A stretch of DNA of 64,000 nt, taken from assembly GCA_023935145.1 (NCBI GenBank), contig CM043698.1, positions 19,533,001 to 19,597,000 of the forward strand. The letters run 5' to 3'. The position numbers and the translations under genes were made by a program. The notes below the pieces were generated by a model, which worked only from the letters and a program-made list of their open reading frames with translations, searched no databases and was not told the DNA's origin. Position 1 is the first letter of the stretch. Every line of letters starts with the position of its first letter. Below are positions 23,201-34,072 of this stretch, in pieces. Source of the DNA: Bretschneidera sinensis. Its lineage: Eukaryota; Streptophyta; Magnoliopsida; Brassicales; Akaniaceae.

Positions 23201-24721
23201 CATACATGTATTGCAATCAGTGGAGTCTTTTTTCCACACCAGTGGTGCGTCCTGTAAATTGAATGACTCCTCTTTTTCTGTTGATGTAAGAATTATCACT
23301 GCTATTTTATGCTAGTGAATGATTTATATTGAATGTGATATTGCTGTGTGCTTACAAGCAGTGCAATCTTCTTTTAATAGATCACTGCATCAAATGATCA
23401 CTGCAATGCAATCCTGAAGAATGAGGTAAAATATCTTAATGATTCTGCAAGTTGTGAACACGTGCAAGAGATACCAGATGGTTCAAGTTCGCAGTTCCCT
23501 TCAACTAACTTATCTTTTCGTGTTTCGGTAAGGTTACCCTTTTCATTGGCTTCAATAGGATGATATCCATTGTATCAACATATGATTGAACTATTTATGT
23601 TACAGGTCTTTCAGCAAATCCCAGGAACACTCCTAGTGAAAGGATCATTACAGCATAGAGATAGCCCACTCTCAGGTATGTTTCCCTGCTGTTCTTCGAA
23701 TTACCATCAAATTTAATTTTATAAGTATTGTAAAAGCTATTATGACAGCATTCTAATGGTCAAGTATACTCATCTTTCTTTAGTGATTTACTGACCTATT
23801 CACCAAATGCCCTTATTCAATAAAAAGAAGAAAAAAAATATGAGGTAGGATATAAAAATGAGTTATCTTCTTTAGTTCTTCTCAGTCTAGGGCCATAGTC
23901 ATGTATTTCCTACATTTACAGCTCATATTTTCCAGCTCTTTACTTGTGGTCCTTCCTCTTGAACTGCGTAACTCGTTGATTGAGCAGTTTATGGTCTTTC
24001 ATGAACATCATTCAACTTTCTCAGCCAATCTTATCTCATACTGTCCTTATCACTGCTACATTCATCCAAGCTTGCATCTAGTTGTAGTTATGTCCGTGCC
24101 CCCATCCCCTACCCCCTCCTAAAGCAGTGTGTTCTTTAAAGCATGTCTTGTCCTAGCTAGTATTATCTTGAATAAGATCTCGTGTTTGTTTGCTTAAGGC
24201 AAGTCAGAAAACTCTCTTAGGTGACTTATCTGAAAAAGAACTTGCCTTGCGGAAGCGAAATAGTTGTATCAAGTTCATTTCAAGTGACAGTTATCATATG
24301 TCAAGTTCAATTCAATTTTCAAATGGCAGTTGTAGTTCCTTGTTCTTTTCCTGCATATTCTCATTAATTAACTTAAAAGGAAAACTATATCATTATATGG
24401 TTATCTCATAGATGTCTTACTTGCACCTGAAATTTTTTTGTTCTAAATTGACCCTCCATGCATTCTAATTTTGGTTTCCAAACACTTATTATTGGTGAGA
24501 GGGAGATTTTATTTGAGTCACTGGTGTGCAATATGAGCTAACTGTCTTCTTCCAGTCTTCATTATTTAAACTGCAGATCATACATTGTTAACTTGGTGCA
24601 ATTCCATTGAAGCCTTTTCTTGAGCAAATTTATTTAGGTGTGGGCTCTTTGCTTTGCAGGATTATTCTCTACAATATTCCAACAATTGGAGGAAGTATTG
24701 AAATCGAAATTTTGTAGATAA
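9150..24721 (+). CDS. FIO1: FIONA1/METTL16-type N6-adenosine RNA methyltransferase
   Basis: Exons: 9150-9385, 21360-21565, 21667-22123, 22219-22426, 23178-23285, 23381-23527, 23606-23675, 24660-24721. They total 1494 bases, 497 residues plus TAA, with every junction GT-AG and the frame kept throughout. Exon 1 gives the basic N-terminus MPCKNKRKRKED and the conserved NPPDFTHLASVYPSF. Exon 2 has the SAM-binding DIGTGA (residues 123-128) followed by CIYPLLGASLLGWSFVGSD. Exon 3 has the catalytic NPPF (250-253) inside FDFCMCNPPFFE. Exon 4 has WYTSMVGKKSNL and QGQTCRWGLAWSF, both typical of METTL16. The family methylates U6 snRNA at the ACAGA-box adenosine and some mRNAs; Arabidopsis FIO1 affects splicing, flowering time and light responses. 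It acts in the nucleus. Intron 1 is about 12 kb and full of transposons; intron 4 holds a MITE. The coding sequence looks intact. Expression through so long an intron is inference. Confidence 0.92.
9634..11534. mobile_element. Fold-back element with about 330-bp inverted arms
   Basis: The left arm (about 9634-10020) and right arm (about 10080-10413 continuing at 11488-11534) are inverted copies; shared blocks include CAAATCATGTCA/CGAATCATGTCA and AAGAATAGCTTTGCATACAC. The right arm is split by the MULE at 10414-11478. Both arms, read outward-in, encode a related peptide (FNPDP or FNLDP, then THHC, then KNSFAYT), so a gene fragment may have been captured and inverted. Not recognised. The target duplication was not found. 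Confidence 0.55.
10405..11487. mobile_element. MULE-type non-autonomous element
   Basis: The element spans 10414-11478. Its ends are GACTAAAAGAGGAATTTGG and the inverse of GGCTAAAACACGATTTTGG; inside the ends both halves share motifs around 'TTTAGTCCCCAAACTA'. The flanks are TAATAATGC (10405-10413) and TAGTAATGC (11479-11487), 8 of 9 bases identical, as expected of a MULE. The opposite arm of the fold-back gives the uninterrupted sequence, which confirms the insertion point. The rest is non-coding. Confidence 0.65.
11932..12123 (+). repeat. 96-bp tandem duplication at an LTR boundary
   Basis: Two copies of a 96-bp unit (11932-12027, 12028-12123) starting TGCCTTTTGTAATG. Each covers target sequence plus the first bases of the LTR that starts at 12064. 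The paralogous region near 31750 has the unit once. Confidence 0.75.
13227..14170. mobile_element. Inverted-terminal element with CA/GT-repeat ends
   Basis: AGTTGTCATAATCG at the left and GATTTGACAACT at the right are inverted, and the flanking (TA)n(CA)n and (GT)n(TA)n tracts extend the inversion. Inside, 13440-13760 looks like a host gene leader: a pyrimidine-rich stretch, then METYNTINFFPWFEG followed by a good donor AAG/GTAAGC at 13580-13586. A diverged second copy is at about 32994-33890. Confidence 0.55.
14389..15045 (+). pseudogene. Acidic internal reading frame of the LTR element, broken, 5' part
   Basis: Broken frames encode a charged protein: NQYEYECSSRDVHALN, a Tyr/Asp-rich stretch, DKLVIEHKSN, EKIIKLLKECNELCKPLNVV and an acidic Glu/Asp/Val-rich tail. 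It has frameshifts near 14440 and 14650, a TAA at about 14946, and is cut by the copia element at 15051; the remainder resumes at 20339. The second copy (34073-35070) is better preserved. No known domain recognised; by position it is probably a divergent gag-like product. Confidence 0.45.
15887..16786 (+). pseudogene. Copia gag with CCHC zinc knuckle
   Basis: About 300 residues. It has the copia gag core (KLNGLNYIAWAHAVRVYL; WDSIADSF; PLAEYYSTLKNLWDQL), a Gly/Arg-rich linker (RRGFRGGFRGGRGG) and a nucleic-acid-binding knuckle CNYCRGTNHTEPYC (CX2CX4HX4C). The frame closes at TAG 16784-16786 and a second in-frame TAA follows two codons later, separating it from the in-frame protease. Confidence 0.85.
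16877..18203 (+). pseudogene. Copia protease and integrase
   Basis: The aspartic protease motif WIIDSGAT lies near 16977. After a frameshift near 17195 come the pre-integrase HX..CXXC region (WHFRLGHPS, CEACQLGKH) and the integrase core with HTDIWGP, FRSDNA and QQNGVAERKHR, i.e. all three D, D, E positions. A second frameshift near 17985 precedes FGCVAFVHV and KCVFFGYS, ending at TAG 18202-18204 or thereabouts. Confidence 0.8.
18302..20133 (+). pseudogene. Copia reverse transcriptase and RNase H
   Basis: RT motifs: WKQAMDEEM, RLKARLVAKGY, YQLDINNAFLHGDL and the active-site YVDDI near 19180. The frame is lost just after this. The connection and RNase H follow from 19290 (GIEVARSS, VDTPMDSAAKL, SDADWAS), with a TGA at 19279-19281 and another at 19750-19752 where Trp is expected, then SSAEAEYRA, CDNQAVIFIA and HIEMDCHFIRD. 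Confidence 0.85.
20334..20720 (+). pseudogene. Remainder of the acidic frame and 3' end of LTR element copy 1
   Basis: Resumes the acidic reading frame after the copia insertion (QDQDVDKDERKLDDKLEVV, then VEHIEPVPCGVVLVEP), with a TAG at about 20447 and another later, then non-coding sequence up to the 3' LTR at 20721. Confidence 0.5.
22624..22894. mobile_element. Tourist/Harbinger-like MITE in FIONA1 intron 4
   Basis: About 75-bp imperfect terminal inverted repeats (left AAAATACATTTGCATCC, right inverse AAAATACACTTGCATCC) bracket a short body with repeated GGGATGCAAGTGTA motifs. TTA occurs at both flanks (22621-22623 and 22895-22897), the target site preferred by PIF/Harbinger elements. Confidence 0.6.
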
Positions 24722-25470
24722 AAGGTGGGCTATCTAGTACCCTGATTCAGCCATCTACAATTTAGATTGATGAGTTTCCAACTTGTGAATTGTGGAGCAT
24801 ATGGACAAGCTTTCACCATCGGACTGTTCAGATCACAATTCATTATTGTTATGTTGCTTGAATCAGATCACAATTCATAAATGGAAACAGTTTCCAATTT
24901 GTGAACATGGCATCACATCATACACTGTATTTTTAAATGAGCAGTGCTATACAAACGCCCCAAAGGGACCACCATTTTGAACCACACAAATCCCACTCGC
25001 TAGAGTGATTCGTTAAGAAACAGGAAAAAATTTCTAGTCAATTACTAATTTAGCTTCTGTCTATTACATGTTCAAATCGGTGGTCCAACTGAGTGGTTCT
25101 TGTATCTGTACCCATTTTTGGATAGCAATTAATTAATTACAGTCTGCTCTATACTATTAAACTTTCCCTTTATAAATTATTATCTAGCCCTTTTGTAGAT
25201 TATCTGTCATTCCCTAATACGATTTCTGTGTGGCACTTTGGTGTAATAAACAGCCTTGCATATCCATGAATCCTTTTGGTCACTTTTTAACTGTGTTTTC
25301 TAACCTGTAAAAGAATGTCCATGATGAAACTGGTGCGTGCTCATTCAAATGCTTCAGGAACTTCGTCTATGGTAATCACATGGCTCCTTGTGGATGTGGT
25401 CATTTGGATTGAAAAACTCGGGATTACAAAATGGACAGTATGGTAATTGAATAAAGTTAATTTATTTTTT
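24722..25470 (+). other. FIONA1 3' flank
   Basis: Begins with the expected 3' untranslated region. No other gene seen. Confidence 0.4.
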
Positions 25471-25900
25471 TACCAGTCGAAGACTATTGGGATTTTTGGC
25501 AAAACGTTTTGACTGTCAACATATATCGTCAGCCATCAAAGGATTCAGATCAAAAACCACAGCCGTCCGCCATTGAAAATTGCCTCACGTGATGGTAAAA
25601 AATCCCGACTTTTGACCACTTTCATTTCACCTTTCTCTGGTGAGTATTAGCTATGCTAAACCCTAGCTGCCATACTCCACCAGAGACGGACTGATGCACC
25701 GTCAGGTTTGCGTGGGTATTGATTGATCTGTTTATTTTTCTGACTTGAAAAAAGAGAAAATTGGAAAAAAAATTAATTACCTTTACTGAAATGAGGTGTT
25801 CGGTATAATTTTGATCTGAAATATTAGTGGACAATGCTAACTTCATCAGGTAATGCAAGATTTTGACGATGTATGCTTTAAAATACATTTGTTTTAAGTG
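25471..25900. other. Conserved leader-like block with AAACCCTA motif
   Basis: Contains CAGCCGTCCGCCATT, CTCACGTG, then GCTAAACCCTAGCTGCC and GCACCGTCAG/GTTTGCG, which reads like a plant 5' leader with a telo-box (AAACCCTA) and a splice donor. No coding region follows before the inverted defensin gene. It is copied at 36919-37360. Could be the orphaned 5' end of a lost gene. Confidence 0.3.
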
Positions 25901-26224
25901 ATTTCTACATGTTTTTAAATCGATGTTTGAAAACTGAGTAGATATGTTTTGACAAAAATTATTTAAATTTACTTATGTACGCATCTTTTAATCAATTTCC
26001 AAATATCATCTAAATACCATAAGGGATAATTGGCAAAAACGAAACCTGGGATAATGAGATTACAAACGACTCATGATGAACTTGAAATAAAGCATAATGA
26101 ATACTAATGCAGACACTACTGAAGCTCAGTATTATTCTTCAACAACACACTGAAGCATTTAAAGGAGAGATGATATGAACAATAAAGTTCTATCATCATA
26201 TAGACTAACTCTCATGCACACTAA

Positions 26225-26623
26225 TTAACAATGCTTAGTGCAAAAGCAACGACGACGTAGACCTCGGCAATCTCCTCCACTGAAGCCTTCTGTGTGGCAG
26301 ACGGAAGCGCAGTTGCTCTCACTCACGCATGGTCCCTTGAAACGATGGCTCTGAGACTCGCATGTCCTCGCCTCTGCTACCATCGGCCCCATCTCTGTTC
26401 CATCAATATCAAACATAAAATTAAGAGGAAATTTTAGGGAAAAAGAGAACTAAGAATGCTTTATTTTTTTATTTCTAATATACAGGGTTGTACTACACAG
26501 AGCATATATATTCTGTTTAGGACAAAAAATAAGAACGTAAAAGGGAAAGAAAATATAACCAGTGGCCACAAGAAGCAATAGCAAGACGAAAACAGCTGAA
26601 AATAAACGCATTGAGCGATCCAT
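26225..26623 (-). CDS. Plant defensin A
   Basis: Exons 26560-26623 and 26225-26394, intron of 165 bases (donor ACTG/GTTATA, acceptor AACAG/AGATGG). Exon 1 encodes the signal core [18 protein letters not shown]; the product is 77 residues with predicted cleavage after VAEA to give a mature peptide of 47 residues starting RTCESQSH. Eight cysteines are in the defensin spacing, including SESNCASVC (alpha-core) and [13 protein letters not shown] (gamma-core GXCX3-9C), ending in TKHC. The family forms a cysteine-stabilised alpha-beta fold, is secreted, and is usually antifungal; target specificity is not readable from sequence. The arginine triplet in the gamma-core gives a strong positive charge. 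Lies 3' to FIONA1 on the opposite strand and is the first of at least four related genes. Confidence 0.93.
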
Positions 26624-26684
26624 GATCTTGAGAGTTGAAAGAGAGAAGATTATTGATGCAAGGAGATGAACCGATGGAGAGACC

Positions 26685-26692
26685 CTTATATA
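26685..26692 (-). promoter_or_regulatory. TATA box of defensin A
   Basis: TATATAAG on the minus strand, 62 bases upstream of the ATG; conserved upstream of defensins B and C. Confidence 0.65.
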
Positions 26693-26799
26693 ATAGTAGT
26701 AGTAGTTGTAGGAAGAGTTTAGACATATAGAAGCAAGTTAATTACTCAAAGGGACAAAGACAAACCAGCACGCGTAGATCAAGAGAAAAAAAAAAGTTA

Positions 26800-28025
26800 A
26801 AAAAGGAAAAAGTGATATAGTGACTTAGACGGCAGGAAATTCTGACCGGATCACATAATTACTGTAGTAAAAATATTGATCCAATCATCAATTACATTGT
26901 TACAATAATAAAATATTAATAAAAAATAAACATACGAATTTTAAAGTGATTTAATATAATTTTAAGATATGAATTTCATAATCTAAATTTCAAAACATTC
27001 AATATTTTTTTTGTAATATTTTTTTTATAAGTTATATTAATATTTAATATATTACGCTCTAAATTACTTCAAAAATAAAATAAAAAAATAATATTTTTAA
27101 TATCCATATTTATATCGACCAAGTAATATTCTCATTTTCTTGACACATTAAAAATACTTTCAATAACACGTGAAAGTTGAAACTTGAAATAACCCAACAA
27201 TTACAGATCAGGCCGCACTAAAGCGATACTGCTTTGCTTGCTGCTTTCTTTTTCATTATCTCTCTTTTTTCGTTATCTTTTGTCAATTTACCTGATCACT
27301 TCCCCACTTTGATCCGTTTCTTGCTTTTTTTGCCGACAAGTTTCCAGTACTGGGAAATTGAAACTTTTGTCTTTTCTCTTTTGTTTTTGCGCAAAAGTAA
27401 GATTCCCTGTCCTTTGTTGCTTAGGGCGAGTGAGGACACTTGCCCTGATGAAGCCAAATAGTCATTTCAAGTGAAGTTTAGTGACAAGTGGAGCGTTCTA
27501 ATAAGTGCTTCAATGTGAAAATCGATCAGTAATTGTTACACTAAAAGTATGCAGAGGTAGAAAAGTATAATTATCTATTGCGTTCTTTTTTATAATTTGA
27601 AAATTTTATACTAGTAATAATAATTAAGAAAAAATATATATTTTTAAAATCTTTACACTAATATGAAAATTAGAAAAATATATATATTTTTAATATGTTA
27701 TTTATAAATAAAACATATTCATATGTATACTTTCGAGAGTTTTAAGCTAATTTGCTTTTTCAAGAATTTTAATTTTAAAGCTATAAAAAAAATTGACTTT
27801 TATAAATAATAAATTATAGCATTCATTTGTCATTATAGTTAATATTTTTAATTTTAATTATTTATACGATTTGATTACTTGATCCTTTGGTTGAACTATT
27901 AATTTATTGATCCGAGCGGACCTCAAATATACATTTATGCCCCTCATTAATTAAATGGAAAATTGGTCGACATGTTTATAGCAAAACAGTTATCTTATAC
28001 AAACAAAATCGTCATCAATTAATCA
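26800..28025. other. Defensin A upstream region
   Basis: AT-rich. 27120-27240 holds a single unit of the sequence that is expanded into a tandem array upstream of defensin B. 27366-27480 is shared with 43330 and 47390, where the LINE insertion site lies. No gene seen. Confidence 0.45.
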
Positions 28026-28200
28026 CTAATGGGCAATTCAGTGGTAGAATTTGAAAGTTCGAAGTCTCAAGTTTGACACTTCTCATGTCCTCTTGTAGTC
28101 ATTACAAAGCTATTTAATTAAATAGTTTGCTTCTTCAATGTGTGGAGTATGAAAGATCATGTACTTTAATGTTTAAGATCCAAAATGTATCTACAAAAAA
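28026..28200 (+). repeat. tRNA(Gly)-like SINE sequence
   Basis: GGCAATTCAGTGGTAGAATT resembles the A-box half of tRNA-Gly and CAAGTTTGACACTTC the B-box. It recurs at about 44050 and 48120 in the paralogous blocks. Confidence 0.4.
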
Positions 28201-28546
28201 TGGTTGAGATCCAAATCGATTTCTCGATTAAAAAAAAAAAAAAACCTCAATCGATTGATATGATACTAATTCATTTGTTAGCTTATTTTACAATAAAAAT
28301 CACTTTTAAGTTTATTTAAGCACTTAATTACTGCAAAGCACTATTAATAATTTACTACTTCAATCTATACAGATTGACTTGGTCTTGACAGCACCCAATT
28401 TTTATTTTTTTTAAAATTTAAATCAAGTCTCAATAGCTTTGACCTAGCGGTTACCTTTCATTTTTGTAATACAATCTTTGCAGATTATACATTAATGCAG
28501 AATTTTCCTGACAAATTCATTGAATTGAAGGCCATTTGCTTTGCAG

Positions 28547-28612
28547 GATTATTCTCTACGTTAATCCAACAATCGCAGGAAGTATTGAAATGTAATTCTT
28601 CATATAAAAGGT
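28547..28612 (+). pseudogene. FIONA1 last-exon fragment
   Basis: Acceptor TTTGCAG followed by GATTATTCTCTACG and CAGGAAGTATTGAAAT, matching FIONA1 exon 8 (24660 onward) but with the stop region changed. Orphan exon without its gene; a second copy is at 48652. Confidence 0.7.
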
Positions 28613-28671
28613 GGTTATTTATTACTCTGATTCAGCCGTGAGAATTATGAAATTGTAAAGCTTATTTTGTT

Positions 28672-28830
28672 AATAGGTCTGCTAATGTGGCAGCCCTCAA
28701 CCTTGCCGGATGGGCTGCTTCTTCTGCTCCACTGGGCATATCCCAACTCTCTCCTTTTGTTAGGGCCCTTGTCTTGTTGTTTACGATTTCTCTTAATGAC
28801 ACAATTGCCTTTTGTAAAAAATAGATCCAG
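28672..28830 (+). pseudogene. Possible RNase H-like C-terminal remnant
   Basis: One frame reads RSANVAALNLAGWAASSAP, reminiscent of the 'RxAN..AHxLA' end of plant reverse-transcriptase-associated RNase H (RVT_3) domains. The frame ends in TAG soon after. A second copy lies at 48780. Weak similarity by eye. Confidence 0.3.
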
Positions 28831-28899
28831 CCATATAAAATTTAGATTTGATTTTTTTTTTAAAGAAAACTCTCACCCTATTAAATAATTTCGTAATTC

Positions 28900-30077
28900 T
28901 CATAGTTCGTTATACATACATATCACATATTATCATTTAATTTGACAGTAAAATTAATGTTGAGAAAATTTCTTTCAAGTAATATAAAAAAACAAACAAC
29001 AATAAAATACTCTATGATTTGATCAATTTAATCTTAAGCTCCTATGATTTTTTTTTTTTTTGTAACGCTTTAATATCACGTGGTTTTTCCGTTTATTGCT
29101 ATGCTACTTTGTTGTTAGATTCCGTCATATTCCGTTCAAAACAGCGCGTGACAATCATCTCATCTCTCATTCTCTCTATTAAAGACATGAAAAAATAAAA
29201 TAAATATAATCATCCTCAAATTCTATTTTATTTATTTTCTTCTCTATAAATCATCACTTGCCTTTTGTTTTCCCTTTCACTCTATTTGAACACAATCTTA
29301 TCGAAAAATTTATAGTTAATTTTTGACTTAGTTTGTCGTCGAAGTGATTGTTGTTCTCACCTCTCTTCTTCCTTTTTTGTTCTCTTCCTCGTCTACCATC
29401 ATCTCGCCAATAAATTCATCTCTTTTGACATGCTGAAATTTTAAATTTAGATTGTAATATTAAAATTAAAGAAAAGAGAAATATTGAAAAGATGTGTTAC
29501 TTTATAGAAACCTTTTGAAAGTCTGCAAGTAATGGTTACTCGAATGAAGAGACATGCCTTTAGAAATTGCTTATTGGAAGATATCTCTTGAATGATTTCA
29601 ACAATCTAATTGCACCTCTTATATCGGGTTTTTTTTTACTCTTCTTATAATACTATTTGAAATTTAACTTGTGGTTGAGACTTTATGGCTTATTGATATT
29701 CTAAAATTCTCATTATTGTTGGGGTCTAATCAAATTTTATGTATGCATATTTAGACATATAATCAATAGCAATTTTTTAAGAGAAGTATATTGAATTTGA
29801 GATCAATTGAATTAAGGTTAAAATACATTTATAACAAATTATGAGTTTTTTTTGTACTTAATAAATGGTTTGCATTATAGGCATATAGTAGGCTTTTGTT
29901 AATTCTATAGTTTATCTGTATCCATTCGAGCACTTGATTTACCCAATTTGAGATAAAGAATATTTTTCGATAGTAAATTTTTTAATGGTAGATCAATTTA
30001 TTTTTCACGTGTGCGAAAAATCATGATCAAATTACTTGTGTTGTTAAGTTTTTGAGATAATTTCATTTATGAATAAT
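28900..30077. other. AT-rich sequence, no gene seen
   Basis: 28900-29040 is shared with the block ending at 49130. The remainder is not recognised. Confidence 0.4.
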
Positions 30078-31339
30078 TGTAGACACTCATTTTCGTTCCA
30101 AAATTTTTGAACGGATCATATACGGGTTCCTATGACAAGTTTTTGATCACAGTATGCTCAGACTTGGTAAATGTGAAAATTTGATTTTAATTGAGAATTA
30201 TAACCAATTACAAGCCATTTTTGTTCAATCTATTAAATGCACTTTGGGTTTAAATCCATTTGACCCTATCTGATTCAACCGATCCAAAACCAAACTCTTC
30301 GTTTTAATTTTGATCAAATTCAAAACACACTAAAGCCCAAACAATTTTGGTCCATATTTCAAGCTCAAGAAGACTTCTAATTTTAAGGATCAACTTCAAA
30401 TTTTACCCTCCATTTAGCACCTTTTGATTGACTTAAATTTTCAAGAAAACTTCTCTGATTTGTAAAAAAAAATGCATCTTCCTCTCTCTAATAATATCTT
30501 AAAATATTCACTTCTCCATTTATAATGGTCAAACATGTATTCTCCCACTTATTTTTTTTTTATTGTTTTCTCCTCTACAAAAAAAAGTATCTTCCTTTCC
30601 CCAATGGCATCTCCTTACAAAGCAAATTTTTTTTTTATTATTAAATACACCACTACATCAAAGATAACATTCCATCTCATCCCATTATCATGACCAACTA
30701 GATATTCTCTCCCACTAGTTAATTTTATTTTATTTTTCTCTGCAAAAAATGACATCTTCCTCCATCCTAGAACACCTCCTAAAAAATTCCCTCTTTTTTT
30801 TTCATTATTAAATACACTTCAGCACATCAAAAGTTACACTCCATTTACCTCTATTATCATAGCCAACTATGCACCTTCCTATTCACCAATTATTTTATTT
30901 TTTCGCAAGCCTATATTCCTATAAATATTCTCCCATTTGTTGAAAAAAAAAAAAAATAAACAATACAACATTAAGCCAAAGTAATGCAACAAAAGAGAGA
31001 GAAAGAAGAGTGCAAGAGAGAAAATAGAGAAGAATAGAAAGATAGCAAAGAGAGAAAAAAAAAAACAGGAGAGAAAAGAACAAAGAGTGAAACAAAAGAG
31101 ATGAACTAGAGAAAGTTATGCACCAATTTCGGTCACACCATTTATATTTGGTTTTCTAATCTTCAATCAGATTAATCTTTCAATTTCATTAAGTCCACTA
31201 GAGCATGCGGATTTCCAAGAATTATCTCTACACTTGTAAAATTTTTTTTAGCCAAAGAAAATTGGTTAAACTTATTCTTTTTGAAAAATAATTTGTTAGC
31301 ATGATTTATGTTTTCAAACTACCTTGAAAATGTTCCCAA
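30078..31339 (+). mobile_element. Truncated long LTR (same family as the 49-63 kb palindrome)
   Basis: Starts with the LTR end TGTAGACACTCATTTTCG and matches 49140-50270 in direct orientation and 62330-63626 in inverse orientation. It is cut at about 31339, where FIONA1 intron 1 sequence begins, marking a duplication breakpoint. Contains TATA-like CTATAAATATTC near 30910 and a purine-rich leader (GAGAGAGAAAG). Confidence 0.75.
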
Positions 31340-31340
31340 C

Positions 31341-31779
31341 CAGTGTTTGATCTGATCTTTGTTTCACTTTGTTGGTAAGAAAAGGAGTTCCATAACACTT
31401 GAGATGAAACCTCTTTTCTCAATCCTATTAATAGAGGGTGCTTATAATAAACTTATAGGTTCTTTGATAGTTGGCAGACGGCTGACCTGGTTTTGCATCT
31501 GCTACATGGGAAATTCAGTTTGCATTCTATTGTTTTAATGGATGACAAAACATGATTGGTTTAATAATATTAGTTTGGGGATTAAATTGATATAATTGAT
31601 AGTTCGGAGTCTAAAATAAAATTAGTTTGATAGCTTGGGTCAAAAATCGTGTTTTAGCCTAGTAATGCTATGGATATTTAAGTAAAATGTAAAAAATGAA
31701 TCCAATTCTAATCTCAAGTGGGCATTATGTGTTTAGTTGATGAATCCTTTTGTAACGTTGAGAGAATTTGTTGAGCTAG
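31341..31779 (+). repeat. Duplicated part of FIONA1 intron 1
   Basis: Matches about 11140-12063, with a 22-bp deletion relative to copy 1 near 31377; includes the right half of the MULE at 10414-11478. Confidence 0.8.
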
Positions 31780-33891
31780 TGATGGAGGGCACAAAAATAT
31801 ATTAGAATTAGTAATTTTAATTTAAAAATTAAAAGATATTTAATTATGAAAATAATTATATAATTAATAATATTAAAAATATTTAAAGTTTATTTAATTA
31901 TTTTTTATTTAAGTTTTCCTGGATTTTATATATAAACGTCTTTTGTTATTTTTAATCAACTTATTTATGAATAAATAAAAATCAGATTATTGAATCAAAA
32001 CAACTTTGCAAATAAATAAAAATCAGATTATTAAATCAAAACAACTTTGCGATTGAGATAGTTGTTAGCGCTGTACGTATCTATGTGATTTGAATTGCAG
32101 TTTTAATGTGATTTGAAAAGATTAATATAATTTGAATCAATCAATCTTTATTTTATGGTGCTTGTTTTATTCTTTCCTATTGTTCTATGTCAAGTGGTAT
32201 CTGAACCTAATCTTCAATCCCCCACCACTACTATCATCTACCCAAACTTTGTTCTCCGATTATTAGTAATCCAGATCCAACAAACAAACCCTAAACCCAA
32301 ATCACAATACATCTACCCAAAAACCTAGAGCCAAATCAGTTTGAAAAAACAATTGAAAAGTAACAAGAGGCTGCCTTCCATATACGTCAATTTTCGTTGC
32401 CTTTAAGCTTGCATCGTCACCATTATCAGCATCAGAATGCTCCCGCGACTGAAACCCTGAAAAAATAAGCCGTCCGCCGTATCAGCTCCACGTGCCGCCG
32501 CCACGTGCCACCTCTTTGTTGGTAAGCCTCGCCGCTTAAATCTGAGCACACCTTCTGGATCGAAAAGTTTAGATCTGTCCAAACCTGCAACAAGATTATC
32601 ATTGTAAAACCACCGCAAACCCCTACCACACATCTACTGCTTCCGGCAAGTTCCATCGAGCGCCACCACCATCATCACGTTCAGAGATTGCCGACCAGCA
32701 AGATCTCATACGCCAACCCCCTTTTTCGATGGAATCCGCCATAGCCGCCATGAAGAAGCTCTCAAATCTGGCCTATTGATAAAGTCAGGTTCTTGTTTTA
32801 TTTTATTGTATTTCCTGCTTCTTAAATTTCTGTATTGAAAAAAAAAGAATCAGGAAAACAAAACAGAGAAAAAAGGTGAGTTATTTTGTTTATGATTTTA
32901 TGATTTAGAAGAACAAAAAGAAAAACAGAAAAAAGAGAGGAAAAAAAGAAACCAGAAAAATAGAGAAGAGAGAATATATACACACACACACACAGTTGTC
33001 ATAATCGTACTATTTGCGATGCGAATCGTATAGTGAATCAAAAACTAGCCCGAATCTTAGTCGAATCGACGATTCGGTGAAGTGAATAGTAGTCTATCGA
33101 ATCCGTAGTGAAAAAAACTAAATAAATGACTTTTTAAACAATTTTTAGGAAATTCCTTACATGTGGAGGTGGATTAGGTTTTTTGAGCAAAACCCATAAT
33201 CTCCGGCAGGCTTTTACTTCATCTTTCTCTTTTCATTCTCAAACCCAAACTTGAAACAAGGTTGCAGACCTACAGCACCATCAATTTCTTCCCCTGGTTT
33301 GAAGGTAAGCTCTTTCTCTACCTCTTTCATGTCTCATGGCTCTTTGCGCAAGTTACTCATTGTAGTTCTCAGTGTCACTCAACTCTGTCCTCTCTAGGCT
33401 TTCTTTCTTCCCTCTCCCCCGCCATTTCTAAGAGAAATAATGAGTTTTGTTTTGTTCTAATGAAGAATGGGTTTTGATGTAAAAAAGAATGGGTTTTTTT
33501 ATTCTTTGTGGTCCCCACTACTGTTTTGTTTACTTCCTTAAAAGAATGGGTTTGTTGCTTTGTTGACCCACAGGCAGCCCACTGTTTAGAAATTGGTCTC
33601 TGATTCTCTTTTTAAAATTAGTTATCTTTGTTTTTTTTACATGCTTGTATTGTAGTCCACTAATGCTTTGAAGGAAAGTTATAAAAATATTGGTGAAAAA
33701 AAATTCTAAACACATAAACAACCATGATCCCACTTACCCTAAGGAAACAAAATATATTAATTGATTAAATAATATTTTGGTATATGCAACTCTTAGAAGT
33801 TTTATTTTTCAACATGTTTAAACATTATTTACTACATTAAAAAATAAAAATTGACCGAATCTTACAATTCGATTCACGATTTGACAACTAT

Positions 33892-33894
<3 letters not shown>

Positions 33895-33952
<58 letters not shown>

Positions 33953-33955
33953 TAC
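33895..33955. repeat. (TA)n(TG)n microsatellite
   Basis: About 22 TA dinucleotides followed by TGTGTGTGTGTG at the right end of the CA/GT-ended element in copy 2; much longer than the equivalent tract at 14170-14200. Confidence 0.85.
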
Positions 33956-34072
33956 TGCTTCGAGAGGTATTCTTCTTGTTTTAAATGTATGAGCATGCTT
34001 AGTGTTTATTCTTCTTGCTTTATATGTATGAGCATGCTTATTTTTTAGTGTATTTACTATCTGTTATCATAC

